A stretch of 64,000 bases of DNA from Diprion similis (taxonomy: Eukaryota > Arthropoda > Insecta > Hymenoptera > Diprionidae), in NCBI RefSeq assembly GCF_021155765.1, contig NC_060108.1, positions 13,789,025-13,853,024 on the forward strand. Reading direction: 5' to 3'. Position 1 is the first letter of the stretch. Every line of letters begins with the position of its first letter. Of the stretch, positions 52,101 to 64,000 are shown one piece after another. A model generated the notes under the pieces. It saw nothing but the letters and a program-made list of their open reading frames with translations. It searched no databases and was not told where the DNA came from. A program made the position numbers and the translations under genes.

Positions 52101-53072
52101 TTCTGTAGATTTAAACGCAGCTATTCAAGGTGCGTTGACAATCATTTACCAACACTCATAATCAGATCGGAATAGATTAAAAACCATTCCATTCACCTGC
52201 ACCGTCTAATTCTCGTTGAATTGCTGAAACTCTTTAAAGCTGTTTACAATTTGGTAACAGCTCATCTAGCTAAGTAAAAAAGTCTATAATCGTGGGGTGA
52301 TGCTTATCATGAGTAGCTCCCTTAATTGCGAGCAGCTCCGCCACACCCTTCAATTACCTCGGGGAAAAACCCTTGTTCTATTAATAAACCTGTCGCAAAA
52401 CGAGAAGCTTATGTGTCTCGGTATACGCTCAAGAATTACTTACAGCCTAGAACGGAGTAGCAATAAAACTTAAAAGCGTGTATATGACTAAGAATCTACA
52501 GAGGAAAGAATTCTAATTCAAATTTATGCAAATAGAAATAATCATATACCTAACTTTAATGAATTTGAAAATTGGGAATTTACAAATTGCAGTATTTTAT
52601 TGCCACCCAGAGAATGAATAATAATAGCTCGCCAAGCTTTATAAGCGTAATTATACTGTTTTCAATTGCATGGGAAATATCTGTTCCAGATATAGGAGAC
52701 AATCTCATAGAAGTAATAGGTTTGGAAAATTGTTTACACATGGGTCAAGTCAAGACAGGTCTCAGAGCATCTGGAAGAAGACTTGCCCAGTGCAGCAGTG
52801 TTAAAATAAAAACTACTAAAAGGTTTCCCATGCAGATTGATGGAGAACCATGGATGCAGGGACCATGCACGGTAAATCTCATTAAGCTGAGGTGTTTTTG
52901 CTGGTGTGATAATGGAGTTGATGACGACGATCTTTTTGCAAAATTTAATATATTCGTGTAATATTGAATCTTTTGGTTTCAGATTCACATCACTCATAAA
53001 AATCAAGTACCGATGTTGATGGCTCCCCCTCCGGAGAAAAGTAAAGGATTTTTTCGCTTTTTAAAGAGGTAA
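46105..53072 (+). CDS. Dgk: Diacylglycerol kinase, type I (calcium-responsive; DGK alpha/beta/gamma class)
   Basis: Phosphorylates diacylglycerol to phosphatidic acid with ATP at membranes. There are 17 coding exons: 46105-46168, 46905-46993, 47214-47348, 47447-47672, 47805-47966, 48435-48557, 48933-48982, 49045-49119, 49203-49440, 49530-49735, 50184-50357, 50421-50712, 50917-51041, 51108-51395, 51928-52129, 52690-52871 and 52983-53072. They give 906 residues. Order: recoverin-homology region (1-96); a serine-rich linker (about 97-235) with no match in vertebrate proteins, which explains the extra length; EF-hand loops [12 protein letters not shown] (273-284) and [12 protein letters not shown] (318-329); two C1 domains (about 356-480); catalytic domain from about 536 with NPKSGG (548-553) and GGDGT (599-603); accessory domain with [22 protein letters not shown] and a final FFRFLKR. 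The first exon follows an acceptor at 46028, so an upstream untranslated exon exists. The intron at 49120 uses a GC donor. Confidence 0.95.
49120..49202 (+). other. GC-AG intron in DGK
   Basis: Both flanking exons are fixed by conservation (TELKP | ILQDMM, as in vertebrate DGK-beta TELNP | ILHEMM). The only donor that keeps phase 0 is CCG|GCGAGT, ending the exon at 49119. The acceptor ATCAG ends at 49202. The nearest GT downstream would shift the frame. Confidence 0.85.
51461..51878. mobile_element. Inverted-repeat element in a DGK intron
   Basis: It begins CAGGGTGACCAC and ends with GTTGCCACCCTG, whose reverse complement begins CAGGGTGGCAAC. The 418-bp interior repeats 'GTCAGGGAAT'-type phrases and has no frame. 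It sits wholly within the intron at 51396-51927 and shares its first 12 bases with the element at 2612, so the two are probably copies of one non-autonomous family. Confidence 0.65.
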
Positions 53073-53145
53073 ATTTTTTAATTTCTTCTCTCTCATCGTC
53101 GCTGTAAAACTTTCATTAATTTATTATTTATTTCAACTAACGCAG

Positions 53146-53287
53146 TGTACTAGGAAATGTTGCTGTAATTATTATTGTTATTGAGTGTATGGTAAGATTT
53201 CACCCAGGGTTAAAGGCTACAGACATCGGTAAACCGTTGATGATAATATTTCACAATCGAGAGCGAACTATTGAAATTCACGAATGA
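53146..53287 (+). other. Possible alternative last exon of DGK
   Basis: The normal stop (AGG TAA at 53067-53072) overlaps a possible donor AG|GTAAAT after 53068. Splicing to the acceptor CTAACGCAG at 53145 keeps the frame and adds about 47 residues that begin with the hydrophobic stretch VLGNVAVIIIVIECMV, ending at TGA. The unspliced stop gives the ending FFRFLKR, close to the short ends of vertebrate type I enzymes, so I prefer that form. Confidence 0.3.
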
Positions 53288-54969
53288 ACAAATGATGAAA
53301 AGTGAGTATTAATTAGATACCATACCAATGCACTGATTCAAGTGTAAACATATGCCACCTGAAAAATTTAACGACATCTTGTCGTATGTAAGGAATTATA
53401 AATTGCCGACTCTGCATTTACATACAAATACCTAGTATTATATATACCATATTGACTATAGTGATTTTTTGAACTCTCGCTTTTTTAACGGAGTAGATAA
53501 CCGCAATCAGGTTCAATTTAGTATTTGATGATGTACCAATAGAACAAAAAATTAACACATTCGTTGATAGTACGAGGTCCGTAAAAGTCGCTTTATATCG
53601 CATAAATGGTAGCGAAATAGTTATAATAGTATAAGCCGTGTCGATTGGTAAACGGCGTTAGTATAAGATAAAAGTAAAATAAAAATAAAAAACAAATATA
53701 AATCAAGAAATAAATCAAAGAGTTTAGAAAACTCCGTCAAATTCAAAAATATATTTTCTAGCTACATACAGATTTAAGTCTCGGCTGATATTTTCTGAAT
53801 ATCTTAGGACTCGTTGCAACCTGTATAGTGAATTAATATCAAAATTAAAACTGAACCGATTGATACTCATGAATTTATATTTATATCATCTATAGAATTA
53901 TAACAAATATAGCATAATATTGAATAATGATAAAACGATCTAAAAGAATGAATAAATAACAATAATTGATCAGTTAAATGAACAAATAAATCAAAATAAA
54001 CTGTTGTTTTTATATGGATGCAGACCGGCATCCTGTCCTGAAGTCTGATTGAAAATAAAACAAAAAATGAACGAAAACACAATAGAGAAAGAATATAACA
54101 AAGCCTGTCTAGAGAACACTTTACCAATAGTAAAACTCACCAGCATTATCACAGCTATGGATGCATGTGAGCCGAAGTGTATTACAATCAAAAAAATGTA
54201 CGCGCTCTGTGTAATTGTACAAGTAAAGTAAAAAGAAGAGAAAAAATAGATGCGCTGTACCCATTGTTGCTTGTTATTCTATGTTTATTGTATGGCATAC
54301 TGAAGCAGGAGATGAAAGTACAGTTAGGCATAGACTGATGTCAGCGTATTTCAGTTAGGATAAATATCAGTATAATATTAGGAGGATTGAAATATTTGAT
54401 GTGATCACTGACATTTACACTGTGCGTATCAGGAAATTATTTATTTATTTTTTTTTCGCAACTTTCTTCTCATCTGTCGTACCTATGTATGTACAAATTA
54501 TATATACCTAATTCACGTTGCGGAAAATATTTTTTCTATTAATATAATTCTCTACAATCACGCTTTATAGGTATTATACCTGTAATCAATTAACAAACGT
54601 TTACTTTTGTCTTTAGAAATATACAAATTATGGAATGATTATCCGCTGTGTATTTATAATCTAATGATAATATACTTTTTCGTTTTTAGCTATTTAATAC
54701 GTATTATATTGCATTGTAAATCTCAGATGAAAACGAATAAAGGTGAATAATGAAAGGTCTAATTTAAAAGAAATTGTCCATAAGTAATCAACGAAAAATA
54801 TGATTCTATGTAAATAAGTATATTTTGAGTTTAAAAAAATGTCATTTACACGTACAATATATTATAAAAAATTCTTTTTGTTTCTTAAATATCATTCTTC
54901 AACTAACATAATTTTTCCAGTTGAAAATTAGTTTATTTGGAAATTGATACTATTTATATCACTTGTTCT
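53288..54969. other. Convergent DGK / NADK2 3' region
   Basis: AT-rich sequence between two tail-to-tail genes. An AATAAA at 54736-54741 on the plus strand could end a long DGK 3' UTR. On the minus strand, AATAAA (TTTATT at 54932-54937) lies only 33 bp beyond the NADK2 stop. No other gene is seen. Confidence 0.45.
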
Positions 54970-57623
54970 TCACTCTCTGAGCATAATTGTTCTTAGTGAA
55001 TCTTCAGGATGGATTTCCATAACTGCAATTGTTCCATCGTTGAAGGGAACAGCGATACCACCGTCTAGTACTAGTCCTGCGTCGAAGCAATGTGAACGAA
55101 TGATCAGCTTCTTGCAATATCCGCGAGGTTGAATTCCTTTTGGCAATGGTAATGTTTGTCCCACAATCATATCTCTAATTGTGTATGCTATTTTTGTATC
55201 CTCTGAAATGATATGAACGTCAATCTACTTGCGGATAATTAGTAAGAACCATGGCATAATAATCAACTGAACAATGGAGTTCATTAATTGTCACCCTCAC
55301 TGACAATGCTAACCTGCGGGAAACTGCAGTCTTTTATTGTACTCCATTGATATATCCTCAGTTTTTGTACTAGGTTCAATTTTAACATTCGCAAGTTTTA
55401 GGACGTCGTCAACAACTTGCGGACTAAGACTGTTGATTGCTTTGTGCCAAGATGTTGAGCCTGTCCCAGTGCTGGCACATAACCCGCAGCTCTTTATTTT
55501 GAACCATGAAATTTCGTCCCCAAAATTCACCTCCAAAGTGCTTGTCCTTGCCGACAGTGATTCACCCACAAAGACCTGACAAGATATAAACGGTACAATA
55601 AAACAAATCTTTGGTATCATATTTTGGAGGCACTGCAGTCTACCGACAATATCTGTGGAACGCAATGAATGCATTTTTTCTAATTTGCTAGCCTCCAACA
55701 AAGGCTAGAAGAGGCTATTATCATCGATGTATTCGAGAATCAATCGTCATTTCATATGATTGAATTTGTCAGTTTGGTAATAAAACATACTTCATTTAAG
55801 GCCAACCATGGAAGTCGTCTCTCTTTTGGCACCTCTGCTGCTGTGTCTGCCTTGAATGCGTCATCCACGTAAAACCTGTCGTAAAAAATCAATTCTCGTT
55901 TTGAAATAAATACCGTTGGTTGAAAATAGAAATGCAAGATAAATATGAAAACCACCAGCCTTGTGTGATTTAGAATACTTTACAAAAAATTGAATTACCC
56001 AAGGATATGGTTGTTCTCTGCAGCAGTATCTTTGTCTGTATATCTGACTCGTTGCTTTTCTTCGCCAGCCACTCGCCACTTTTCATGCATGTGAAAGGGC
56101 GGATTCCAAATCCCTTTACCTTTGAGGGTAGTTCTGATTCTACTTCGCATGACATAATTGTAATCCCCTGATCTGAGAAGCTCAAATATCAATCTTATGT
56201 CTCTGGTATATTTCTCAGGCAGCATCAAATACCCTTCTGACGATGACGGATCAGAATTTATGCCCATTATACGCTTCTTGTTGTCACGTATCAGATTTGA
56301 TGAGAATAAAAAAGTTCCATCTCCACCTATCGGTAGAATCAGATCTGCCCAGTCGAAAGTGTTACGATCTATCGTTAACCTAATGGAATGCAGTTAGGAG
56401 GTGAGCGAATAAAAATATCATTCAAATTTCAGTTGTATAGACAATAATTATGCATAGTAATAATCCTTGAAAAACATATATCAGTCAAATCACCATATAC
56501 AGGCGGTATTTTTGTATTCAATTTTTTAATATTTTCAACAAGTAGATAAAGAGAGGATATTATGCTTTCCCTCGTGTGAATTTGTTTAATGATTTTTTAT
56601 TCATTTCGAGTGTGCCAAAAATATAATATTGAAGTTTAGATTGATTCTTTTACTGAAATTTCTCATGCTCAGTGTTACAGGTTTGAGTAGAGTCTAATTA
56701 AAACAAATAATTATTGGCTGTTTTCATCAGGCGTGTCTCTCTGAGGATCAAAAACTTGTTGCAATTACAGCAAATATTGAAGTTAATACTTTCCTTACAT
56801 CCCATGGCTTTCATCTTAATTAAAAACTACACGATATAATAAAAAGTCAAGTGAGTTTTCGCGAATGAATAGATAAACTATATTTTCCTAAAATAGATAA
56901 TTGATTACAAATGGCTTGTGGCCTACGTAATTTTTCTTCGTACTTACCTATTTGTTACTCTATATTCAATGTTTAATTCTTCCAACACAGTTTTCGTCTC
57001 CAATTCTCTCTTGCGGTCATTATTGTGGCTGGTAAGCAATGCGTCATAATCAGATCCTCTCTCGATAAGTTTCGTCCTAAATTGAGATTCACTCAGATTT
57101 GGTTCGCGCAGTCTTTCGAAATAGTAACGTGATACCTTGGTCAATATTAGAACTCTCTTTGGTACAAAGCTGGATTCATGACGGGCAAAAATTCGAGATT
57201 GCCTCCGGAGGAGCGCCGAAGTTTTTAAAAATTGAAAAGTTCCTGAAAATAAATCGTAGGATTCACACTAATGGATACAAAAAAAAGTAATAGTGGTCCT
57301 AAAAAGTGAACAGCAAAGATCAACTTATCATGTTTCAAACAATTCATATTTTCAAATAATTCGAAATTCAAATTTCCCCGCGCCATGTCTGATATTTATA
57401 TTCAAGAAGCTGATCTGTGTATCATTTACGTTATCTATGACTTAACAGAACGGCTGATCCCTCCCCCCCAACTGATTCGATTCTTGAATGCCGTCTGCTT
57501 TGGTTGGGAATGACAATTTCGATCATAATCTTATAATACGGTTAGGTTTTCGTAATTTATATACAATGTTGAGGTTTTCTACTCACTGCTTACTTTCCTA
57601 TGCAACAGAGCAAGTGCTGTCAT
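54970..57623 (-). CDS. NADK2: Mitochondrial NAD kinase 2
   Basis: Phosphorylates NAD to NADP in the mitochondrial matrix, supporting NADPH-dependent reactions there. Six exons: 57623-57587, 57242-56948, 56379-55999, 55875-55791, 55575-55314 and 55202-54970. They give 430 residues, all in phase. The N-terminus MTALALLHRKVSRTFQF...LLRRQSRIFARH is basic, lacks acidic residues and fits a mitochondrial targeting peptide. The kinase core starts at FVPKRVLILTKVSRYYFERL, with the GGDGT motif at 129-133, GINSDPSSSEGYL just after, ALNEVFVGESLSAR, CASTGTGSTSW and, near the end, DAGLVLDGGIAVPFNDGT and LRTIML, all matching human NADK2 landmarks. The first exon uses donor AGCA|GTGAGT. A GT 7 bases earlier would give the wrong phase. 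The gene is convergent with DGK. Confidence 0.93.
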
Positions 57624-60600
57624 TTTACACGTAAAAAATTATTGAGTACATCAATCTTCGATTACGTGCTTGTCACTTGATTAGATTATTTCATAAAACA
57701 TTTATAACCTCTGGAGTCTGGATATTGGCCACGCGCAGCAATTGCATTCAGCGCTTACGCCGTGATTAACACGCTACCTAGACTGGCTTTCTTGTAGTCG
57801 ATAGTAGTGGCTTCTACAGATTGTAGAGACTCTACTGGCTGCAAACGAAAGTAAACTTCCTGCTGATATTTATTTTTATTAACAATAATCTATTCTTAAA
57901 GCTCAGTAATCTGTTATTCGACTACTATTAGAGGTGCCGTATGATCGTTACTGCTATTAGCATATTTCAAAACTTTTAAACTTCCTTACTTGATGAATAA
58001 CTGCATTACTTTGTATGACCTGGAAAAGGATATAATACATTAAGCTGCAATAAAAGTAGACCGTATTAATTGCTCTAGCACTTTTTATTAACGATTTACC
58101 ATGGATTATTTTATAATCACTCTGTCCATATAAGTTTTATCTTTAAATCCATATGTATAATATGAGATGCTTTTTATCGATGTATTTACGTATGAGTTAC
58201 AATGATAATTTTTTTCCCGCTTTCAACGCCATTAAAACGTAACAATATTATAATTCTCGTATAATCACAAATGTTTTGCCTTATGCAATTCTTAAAATTT
58301 AATGATATTTCACGCACCGTCGTATAAACGTGTGTACGTATAATATTCATCCTCCATATCGTACCTATACGTATATGACTGTTTTTATGTATTAAGTTAA
58401 TATTTTTAAACGACTAGAAACGTCATTTATCGTACAAGAAAAAATAATAATTCTACTTCTTTTTCTCTTCATATACTTAATTTGGGTTTTGTCGAAAACA
58501 TCTTATAATTATAGATACAATATACGCCTTTACGCAAAAAACGATATCAATTGATATATTTTTATTCTATCAACTTTTATGTATAATATATAAGTAATGA
58601 GAAGTAATCCCATAATAACGATTTATGTACACATACATATACATATACATATACATATACCTATGCCTATGTATCTGTATATATATATGTGTACATTTTG
58701 AGCCAATTTACTCGCCTACATGTAACGGCAACAGCCTAGAGGACAGCATCGCAGAGAATAAGAGTTAATTACGATTCACTTAATGATCATATTTTCCACC
58801 TTGGTAGAAAGTTTTCAAAAATTTCCTTGCTACTACGTCATCATTGTACAGTATAAACTTATATATTTAGCTTGATATTTAAAAGAAAAATATTACTATC
58901 TCGAACTAAAATATTCACTTGTACACGGTGATCAAACGTTGATAAGAACTGATTACTTAAAAACCGCTCGAGGTGCCATTCGTGGTTAATTTTTTTTTTT
59001 TCACCCAATATGAAATGATGAATAAATTCTTATCACGTCATATAAGAAAGAAATAAAGAATGAAAAAAGTTAAAGAAAACTAACGAAATTAGTTTTCCGC
59101 CATAGTGTTAGCAATGCATAACTGATACAATATATCAGTACTGTATTACAGAAATAATGTAAAATGACTTTTGCATGGTCATTAATAATTATATCATGGG
59201 TGCAACATATATAACATACGCACTATATATGTATGTATATATAATACATTGAAAATTGAAGATAAAATATTTTACATACATACGGTTCATTTACATATTT
59301 AACAATAATAAATTAGCGTTAAACGGGGTCTATAAATTGTATGAATCGTGTACAACAGAACGATGCAATAATTTTCTCTCACCATGGACGATTTAAAAAT
59401 ATATTTATATATATATATATATGTAAGAATAGGACTCGAAAAATAATATACAACACTAAATCGAGTGTTGCTAGTTGACGTTATCCTACGCTCGTTTCGT
59501 AGTGGATATAATTCGACTGCGAGGCCAGTTTTCAAATAAATAGAAGAGAATTTTTCTACCACTGACAAAATAGGCACTTAATGCTTTTTTTTTTATTACA
59601 AAACATTTGACGACCTCACTAAGGGTTTGTTTCGACGTACCTATTATTATTGATCTTTGATCAATTTTCGAAATTTACTAATTGTAAGGGTTTGATTACT
59701 TGTGACCGAAAGAAATGTTTTTGTATAAACGATAAAACGTCGATATGACCCCGCAGTCGCGCGTGCTATAATGAATAAATGACACGACACGAGCTGCATG
59801 GCTTGCCAGAGAAATCTCGCTCAACTTTTCGTATAACATTATATACAAGCTGCGAAATTAATTTGGCAAAAGGCTCGAGTATAAAGCCTTTCTGTGAGGA
59901 AATGGGCGTTCAGCTTGGACAATCGATCCTTGGTCTCTTAAAGCCTCTATCACCTATACATAACTTGCATAATTTACCGCAAGACGTGCGATAATTAAGC
60001 TGAAAGCCCACGTAGTGCTTACTTGCTTTTATATAAGGGTGGAAAGGTGGATGTAGTCTACTTGCCCAAGAAAATTGCGCTTTAGTACTGTTCATAACTG
60101 GTAATTTTAAATGTAATGGAATACTTGTCAGTATATAATATCGAAAGATGTGCAAAATTAATTTTTCCATTTAATTAAAAAACTTCGTTATTGTAAAAGC
60201 TTTTTCATATTTCTGCAGACAAGTAGTTTAGACGTGGATACGATAGAGTTACAGAAGAAATAGTTGGTGAAATAGTATATAATTGTATATATAGTCTTGC
60301 AGTTTCATGCAGTGTAAAAGCATTTTCCACTTTCATTTTACTCTATTTCACGTTAAACATTCACTATACAACAACATAGAGAAAAGTACTTGCGAAATTC
60401 ATATTCATCCCTAGTACTTACCAAATGTTTAGAAAAAAATTTCGCAATGATAATGAAAATTATGGTTACGAGTGTGTTTCATTTCAACCTATTATCTCGA
60501 GTGCAATGATTCAGCATAAATTTCAGGTATTTTGAAATAAATTCAAATTGATTTCATAATAATCCTAATGGATTATTGATAAGGTCTTAATTACTTAAAT

Positions 60601-61145
60601 ACCAAAGAATTAAAGGCTCAAATAATACTTGCACCATCAAGCAATTGCTCGACGACTTTAAAGAACGTCATCCGAAGCTATTGCATAACGTTTATATGCG
60701 GTGCAAAATGTACAGTAAAATGATGAAGTCTTTTCTCGTTTCGTTGAAGAAAAACGAATCGGATCTAATGTAAAAAATTGGGATTTAGGTGAGCATTTTA
60801 AACGTTACACCGCAAAAATCAATATTACGTGTTATATACGCACACATGTAGACTGACAGGAGTCTGTAGATTATGCCAAACGTCGTTCTACTTAAGAAAT
60901 ATCTCAAATGTACACTTTCATTCCTGCACGTATTATAATACAATATTGCCAATATCACTATCTATTATTTTTATACTTCTATCTACGTGTTTTCTACTGG
61001 CAAAAATATTTCCAAAAATTATTTACGGTATTGCTGCCAATTTTAATAGTTTTGACATTCTTCAATTATTATTGTATTTATCGTTAAAAATATTTATACT
61101 CGCTTTATTATTATATTATTCCTATCTTGATTATTATCATTTCAA

Positions 61146-61187
<42 letters not shown>

Positions 61188-62816
61188 CAATATTACTATC
61201 GTTATTATTGATGCACAGAATTGTGAAATCTGGAAATATTTTCGTCAATCGTCTATATCTATTATAATATGTGGTCATGCTCAGAACACGCGTGTATAGT
61301 TACGCCAATTAGTATGCAGCATTTCATCTACTTGTGTTATATGTCAACGCTCGTTATTCGAGTAAAACATATCTATACACCTAAGGAGATCGAGTCAAAT
61401 TATGTAAAATGTTGTCTGATAGGTCTTTTGTACATGGATTTAGCTATTAAGCGATTCTTTTCTCAAAGTATTTTTCTGCGATTATCTAATTGTGATAAGT
61501 TTTAGTTCTTTTTTGTCTTTGCCTTGTTTCTTGTATTGAGATTTTCTATTTTCACTTTATTTCGAAAACCGACAGTAAGTTACTCAAGACCAATCGAGTA
61601 TTTCATTCCACATTCTATTTTTCTTCTCTAATATCCGCATACAATTCTGTTAAAGGTAATAGGATGCAAACCAAAATGAAAAATCAATTCAGTAGAGATA
61701 CTACGTGTAGTTTGATAGTCATAGACTATCCATGTGTATAGTCATTAGGTTGATGCTGTTTTTAGTAATTGTAGTTGAAATAGTTTTCTTGCTTTTTTGT
61801 GTAACAAAGAATTATTACGCTAGCATTGCAAACAACTTGCGAAACGTCATGCAGCCCGGTTTTCTTGTTTACAACGGAATGTGTGCCTCTGTATAATTAT
61901 AAAATGAATGTAAAGTGACAGAAGAAAAACAAAGTTAACGAGTAACTAATTAAAAAATAAAAACTAACCCAAGTAAAGATAGAAAAATAAAAACAAAATT
62001 TACAAAATCTATACAATACTTGTTTAAAACCTTGACGAATACATTTTATGAAGGATAACTTGATCCATTATCGTTTCAATTATTCATAACTTCGATCGAC
62101 GAACAAATTTTAATCCACGGCATATTGCACGCCGGGAAACCAGTCGAACTTGAAAAATTTTTATAGAAAGGTCCAAGTTTACGACGGCGCGTTTTCGTTG
62201 ATTATTATAATGACTGCGTACCTACTAATGTAGCATATCGAAGACTGATATGTTGAATCTGAATCTAAGACTAAAATTTTTTGTAACAATAATATCAAGA
62301 AAACTTCTATACATCTACATTTAAGGATTTCTTCGTATAAACTACGCGCGTAATGTGTACCGAAGTACAAGATATGATACAACGTGCAACGAATAGCCTT
62401 TATTCTGCTCAGTTATCAAACAATAATATGATTCGTCAGATTTTATATTCGCACGAACGATGAATGTGGTATAGAGTGCAATTAGAAAAACGGCGGCCAA
62501 TGTGTTAGTGAGGACCGTCGTGTAACCGTAATTGTTTCAATTCAAATCTAATTTCGTATTGAATTACAAGCTTCGTGACGTCACATTCCGCATCGCACCT
62601 CATCTAATCTCTTCAATCAACGTTCACATACCTCTATTCTCTAAAATGTCAAGCAAGCCCTTGCATTAGTTCTATATAATTTCACTACAGGGCTATGCGT
62701 TCGCTTTACTACTGAATGGTGAAGTTTCATGTGGTATAATATAAATAACAAGTAAGTAAATAAGTAAGTAAATAAGTAAGTATATATGAGTGTCACTATA
62801 GGTATATGGTTCATCA
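57624..62816. other. AT-rich intergenic stretch, no gene seen
   Basis: More than 5 kb between the NADK2 5' end and the Ly6 gene 3' end. It holds microsatellites (CATATA units near 58630-58662, (ATT)n at 61146-61188, and GTAA/AAGT units near 62750-62782) but no splice-consistent coding frame. A 156-codon frame at 60829 starts at a non-ATG codon and runs through the ATT repeat. Part of this stretch may be a long 3' UTR of the Ly6 gene. Confidence 0.45.
61146..61188 (+). repeat. (ATT)n microsatellite
   Basis: About 14 tandem ATT units, encoding an artefactual polyisoleucine run in one frame. Confidence 0.95.
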
Positions 62817-63987
62817 TCACAGCGACCTACTAAGCAAGCCTGCAGGAGCTGATCTTAGGATGGAGAGTGTAACGAGAGGTACGAGGATTGCTTGGAGAAT
62901 GGGGGACGGGAGAGAGGAGATTCCGACTCGATTGCACATATCCTCCTCACAGAAGCACATGTGACCAGTGCCGGTACTTTCCATCATGCACACGTGGTCC
63001 ACCATAAACAAGTTTATCTGTAGTTGCGACGTACAAGTTCTCCTCACGCTTTCGTAAGCTGAAAACACAATTGTCGAATGTTTCATATTAAATTTTTCAT
63101 TCCTCACGACCGTTTCGTCTTGCATTATACCGAAAGACTTTTCCGTCAAACTCAACGGTCAACGTCAACGGATAGACAACCGGAGCTACGTTACGATCAG
63201 GTGCATATTGCGATGTAACTTTGGTTGTCCAACTGCTGGCATCGACCGGCGAGTTTCACAGAAAACTGTATTGTTATCTGGACAAATTTTATTTCTAGTT
63301 TCAAAAATTATATCGCTGTTGTATAATGCTCACGTGACTTGGCATTGCGGACCATCTTGACGCAGCATCCATTGCACGTCATTAGAGGTGGTTGATCACG
63401 GGGCAAGGCGGTGTAATTAAAGGGATCCTTGCATCTGAGATCCGTCCACGAATCGCACTGGTAGCAGTAGACAGACCTTGCTGTTGACGTAAGTTTAGGG
63501 CAAGGGTTTTAACATGTATCACGCCCTATGTATCTCTGAAGAGGAAATCTTCATTTCACCATAAGTATATTCAATTTCCATGCAACTATTTTTTATTTTT
63601 TTTTTTTTTTCTTTTCTCACTTCTAAGAAACCTTGAACAAATTCTTCAAAATATTGCTAAGAAAGTGACTACCGAATCGACATGTAAATTTCTACAAATC
63701 TTTATAGATGTGAAAATGGACATGCAGTTCCTATTCTGATTATAAAAATTTTCGTAGTTATGCAATTCGTTATCACTTACTCTGACATTCTGCGTAACTG
63801 GCGTTGATGGTAGCGAGTAAAATAGCGGCTGAAAAATGCGAATGGTAAACCATTTGAAAAGCGTTGACATTTGGAGATATCGCGTTACTTGGTTGTTTCT
63901 TCTCGAGATGAAATTTTTTATTTTAATGAGAATTGCAACCTTTATGCGAAAAGAAAACTCACCAGCTATCAGATAATCAGACCCCAT
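62817..63987 (-). CDS. GPI-anchored Ly6/uPAR-family protein (quiver/crooked-like)
   Basis: A small secreted three-finger protein, probably tethered to the cell surface. Insect members act in septate junction formation, ion-channel modulation and protein trafficking. I join four exons: 63987-63963, 63828-63781, 63480-63334 and 63058-62817, giving 153 residues. [21 protein letters not shown] is a good signal peptide. The ectodomain starts at CYQCDSW and has eleven cysteines, including a GCC pair and the closing CFCEEDMCN, the Ly6 signature with terminal Cys-Asn. A hydrophobic C-terminal tail ([15 protein letters not shown]) fits GPI addition. An alternative start at 63853 (MVYHSHFS...) is possible because the second exon has an open frame through its acceptor. 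The exact paralogue is not assigned. Confidence 0.85.
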
Positions 63988-64000
63988 ACTGCTCGCGATT

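Noticed and set aside
54970-57623. Functional link between RFK and NADK2 as a cofactor cluster
   Set aside because: They are 40 kb apart with unrelated genes between, so co-location is most simply chance.
60829-61299. 156-codon plus-strand frame
   Set aside because: It has a non-ATG start and a polyisoleucine core created by the (ATT)n microsatellite.

Overview
The window looks like nuclear DNA from an insect. It is AT-rich, carries many microsatellites, and its genes are split into short exons by GT-AG introns of about 60 bp to 2.3 kb. The encoded proteins match animal orthologues. The compact introns and the set of orthologues suggest Hymenoptera, perhaps a sawfly, but I cannot confirm the taxon from sequence alone.

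Layout. 1-14.9 kb: no convincing coding gene. It holds TA arrays, two inverted-repeat elements, and a probable minus-strand promoter and first exon near 5.2-5.5 kb for a gene running off the left edge. 15.5-32 kb: a dense gene cluster. In order it holds riboflavin kinase (minus), an LRRC71-like leucine-rich-repeat gene (plus, divergent from it), BLOC1S5/Muted (plus), TMEM199/Vma12 (plus, 181 bp behind BLOC1S5), CHRAC1 (minus) and STARD3/Start1 (plus, divergent from CHRAC1). 32-46 kb: gene-poor, with simple repeats, a perfect 34-bp palindrome, another inverted-repeat element and a few unassigned candidate exons. 46-53 kb: a type I diacylglycerol kinase in 17 coding exons (plus). 55-57.6 kb: mitochondrial NAD kinase NADK2 (minus, convergent with DGK). 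57.6-62.8 kb: AT-rich and without genes that I can see. 62.8-64 kb: a GPI-anchored Ly6/uPAR-family gene (minus).

I rebuilt the exon structures by hand from splice sites, reading-frame phase and similarity to families I know. All eight main gene models, plus the Ly6 gene, close in frame. Shared themes: BLOC1S5 (lysosome-related organelle sorting), TMEM199 (V-ATPase assembly) and STARD3 (late-endosomal cholesterol transfer and ER contact) all serve the endolysosomal system within 10 kb. RFK and NADK2 both make redox cofactors. No operon-like regulation is implied, except possibly for the very tight BLOC1S5-TMEM199 pair.

Most notable observations: (1) an alternative, phase-compatible first exon inside the large STARD3 intron that would make a START-only protein, recalling the silkworm BmStart1/CBP pair; (2) a conserved phospho-FFAT motif in STARD3; (3) a GC-AG intron between the DGK EF-hand exons; (4) a possible alternative hydrophobic DGK C-terminus; (5) several terminal-inverted-repeat elements beginning with variants of CAGGGTG.
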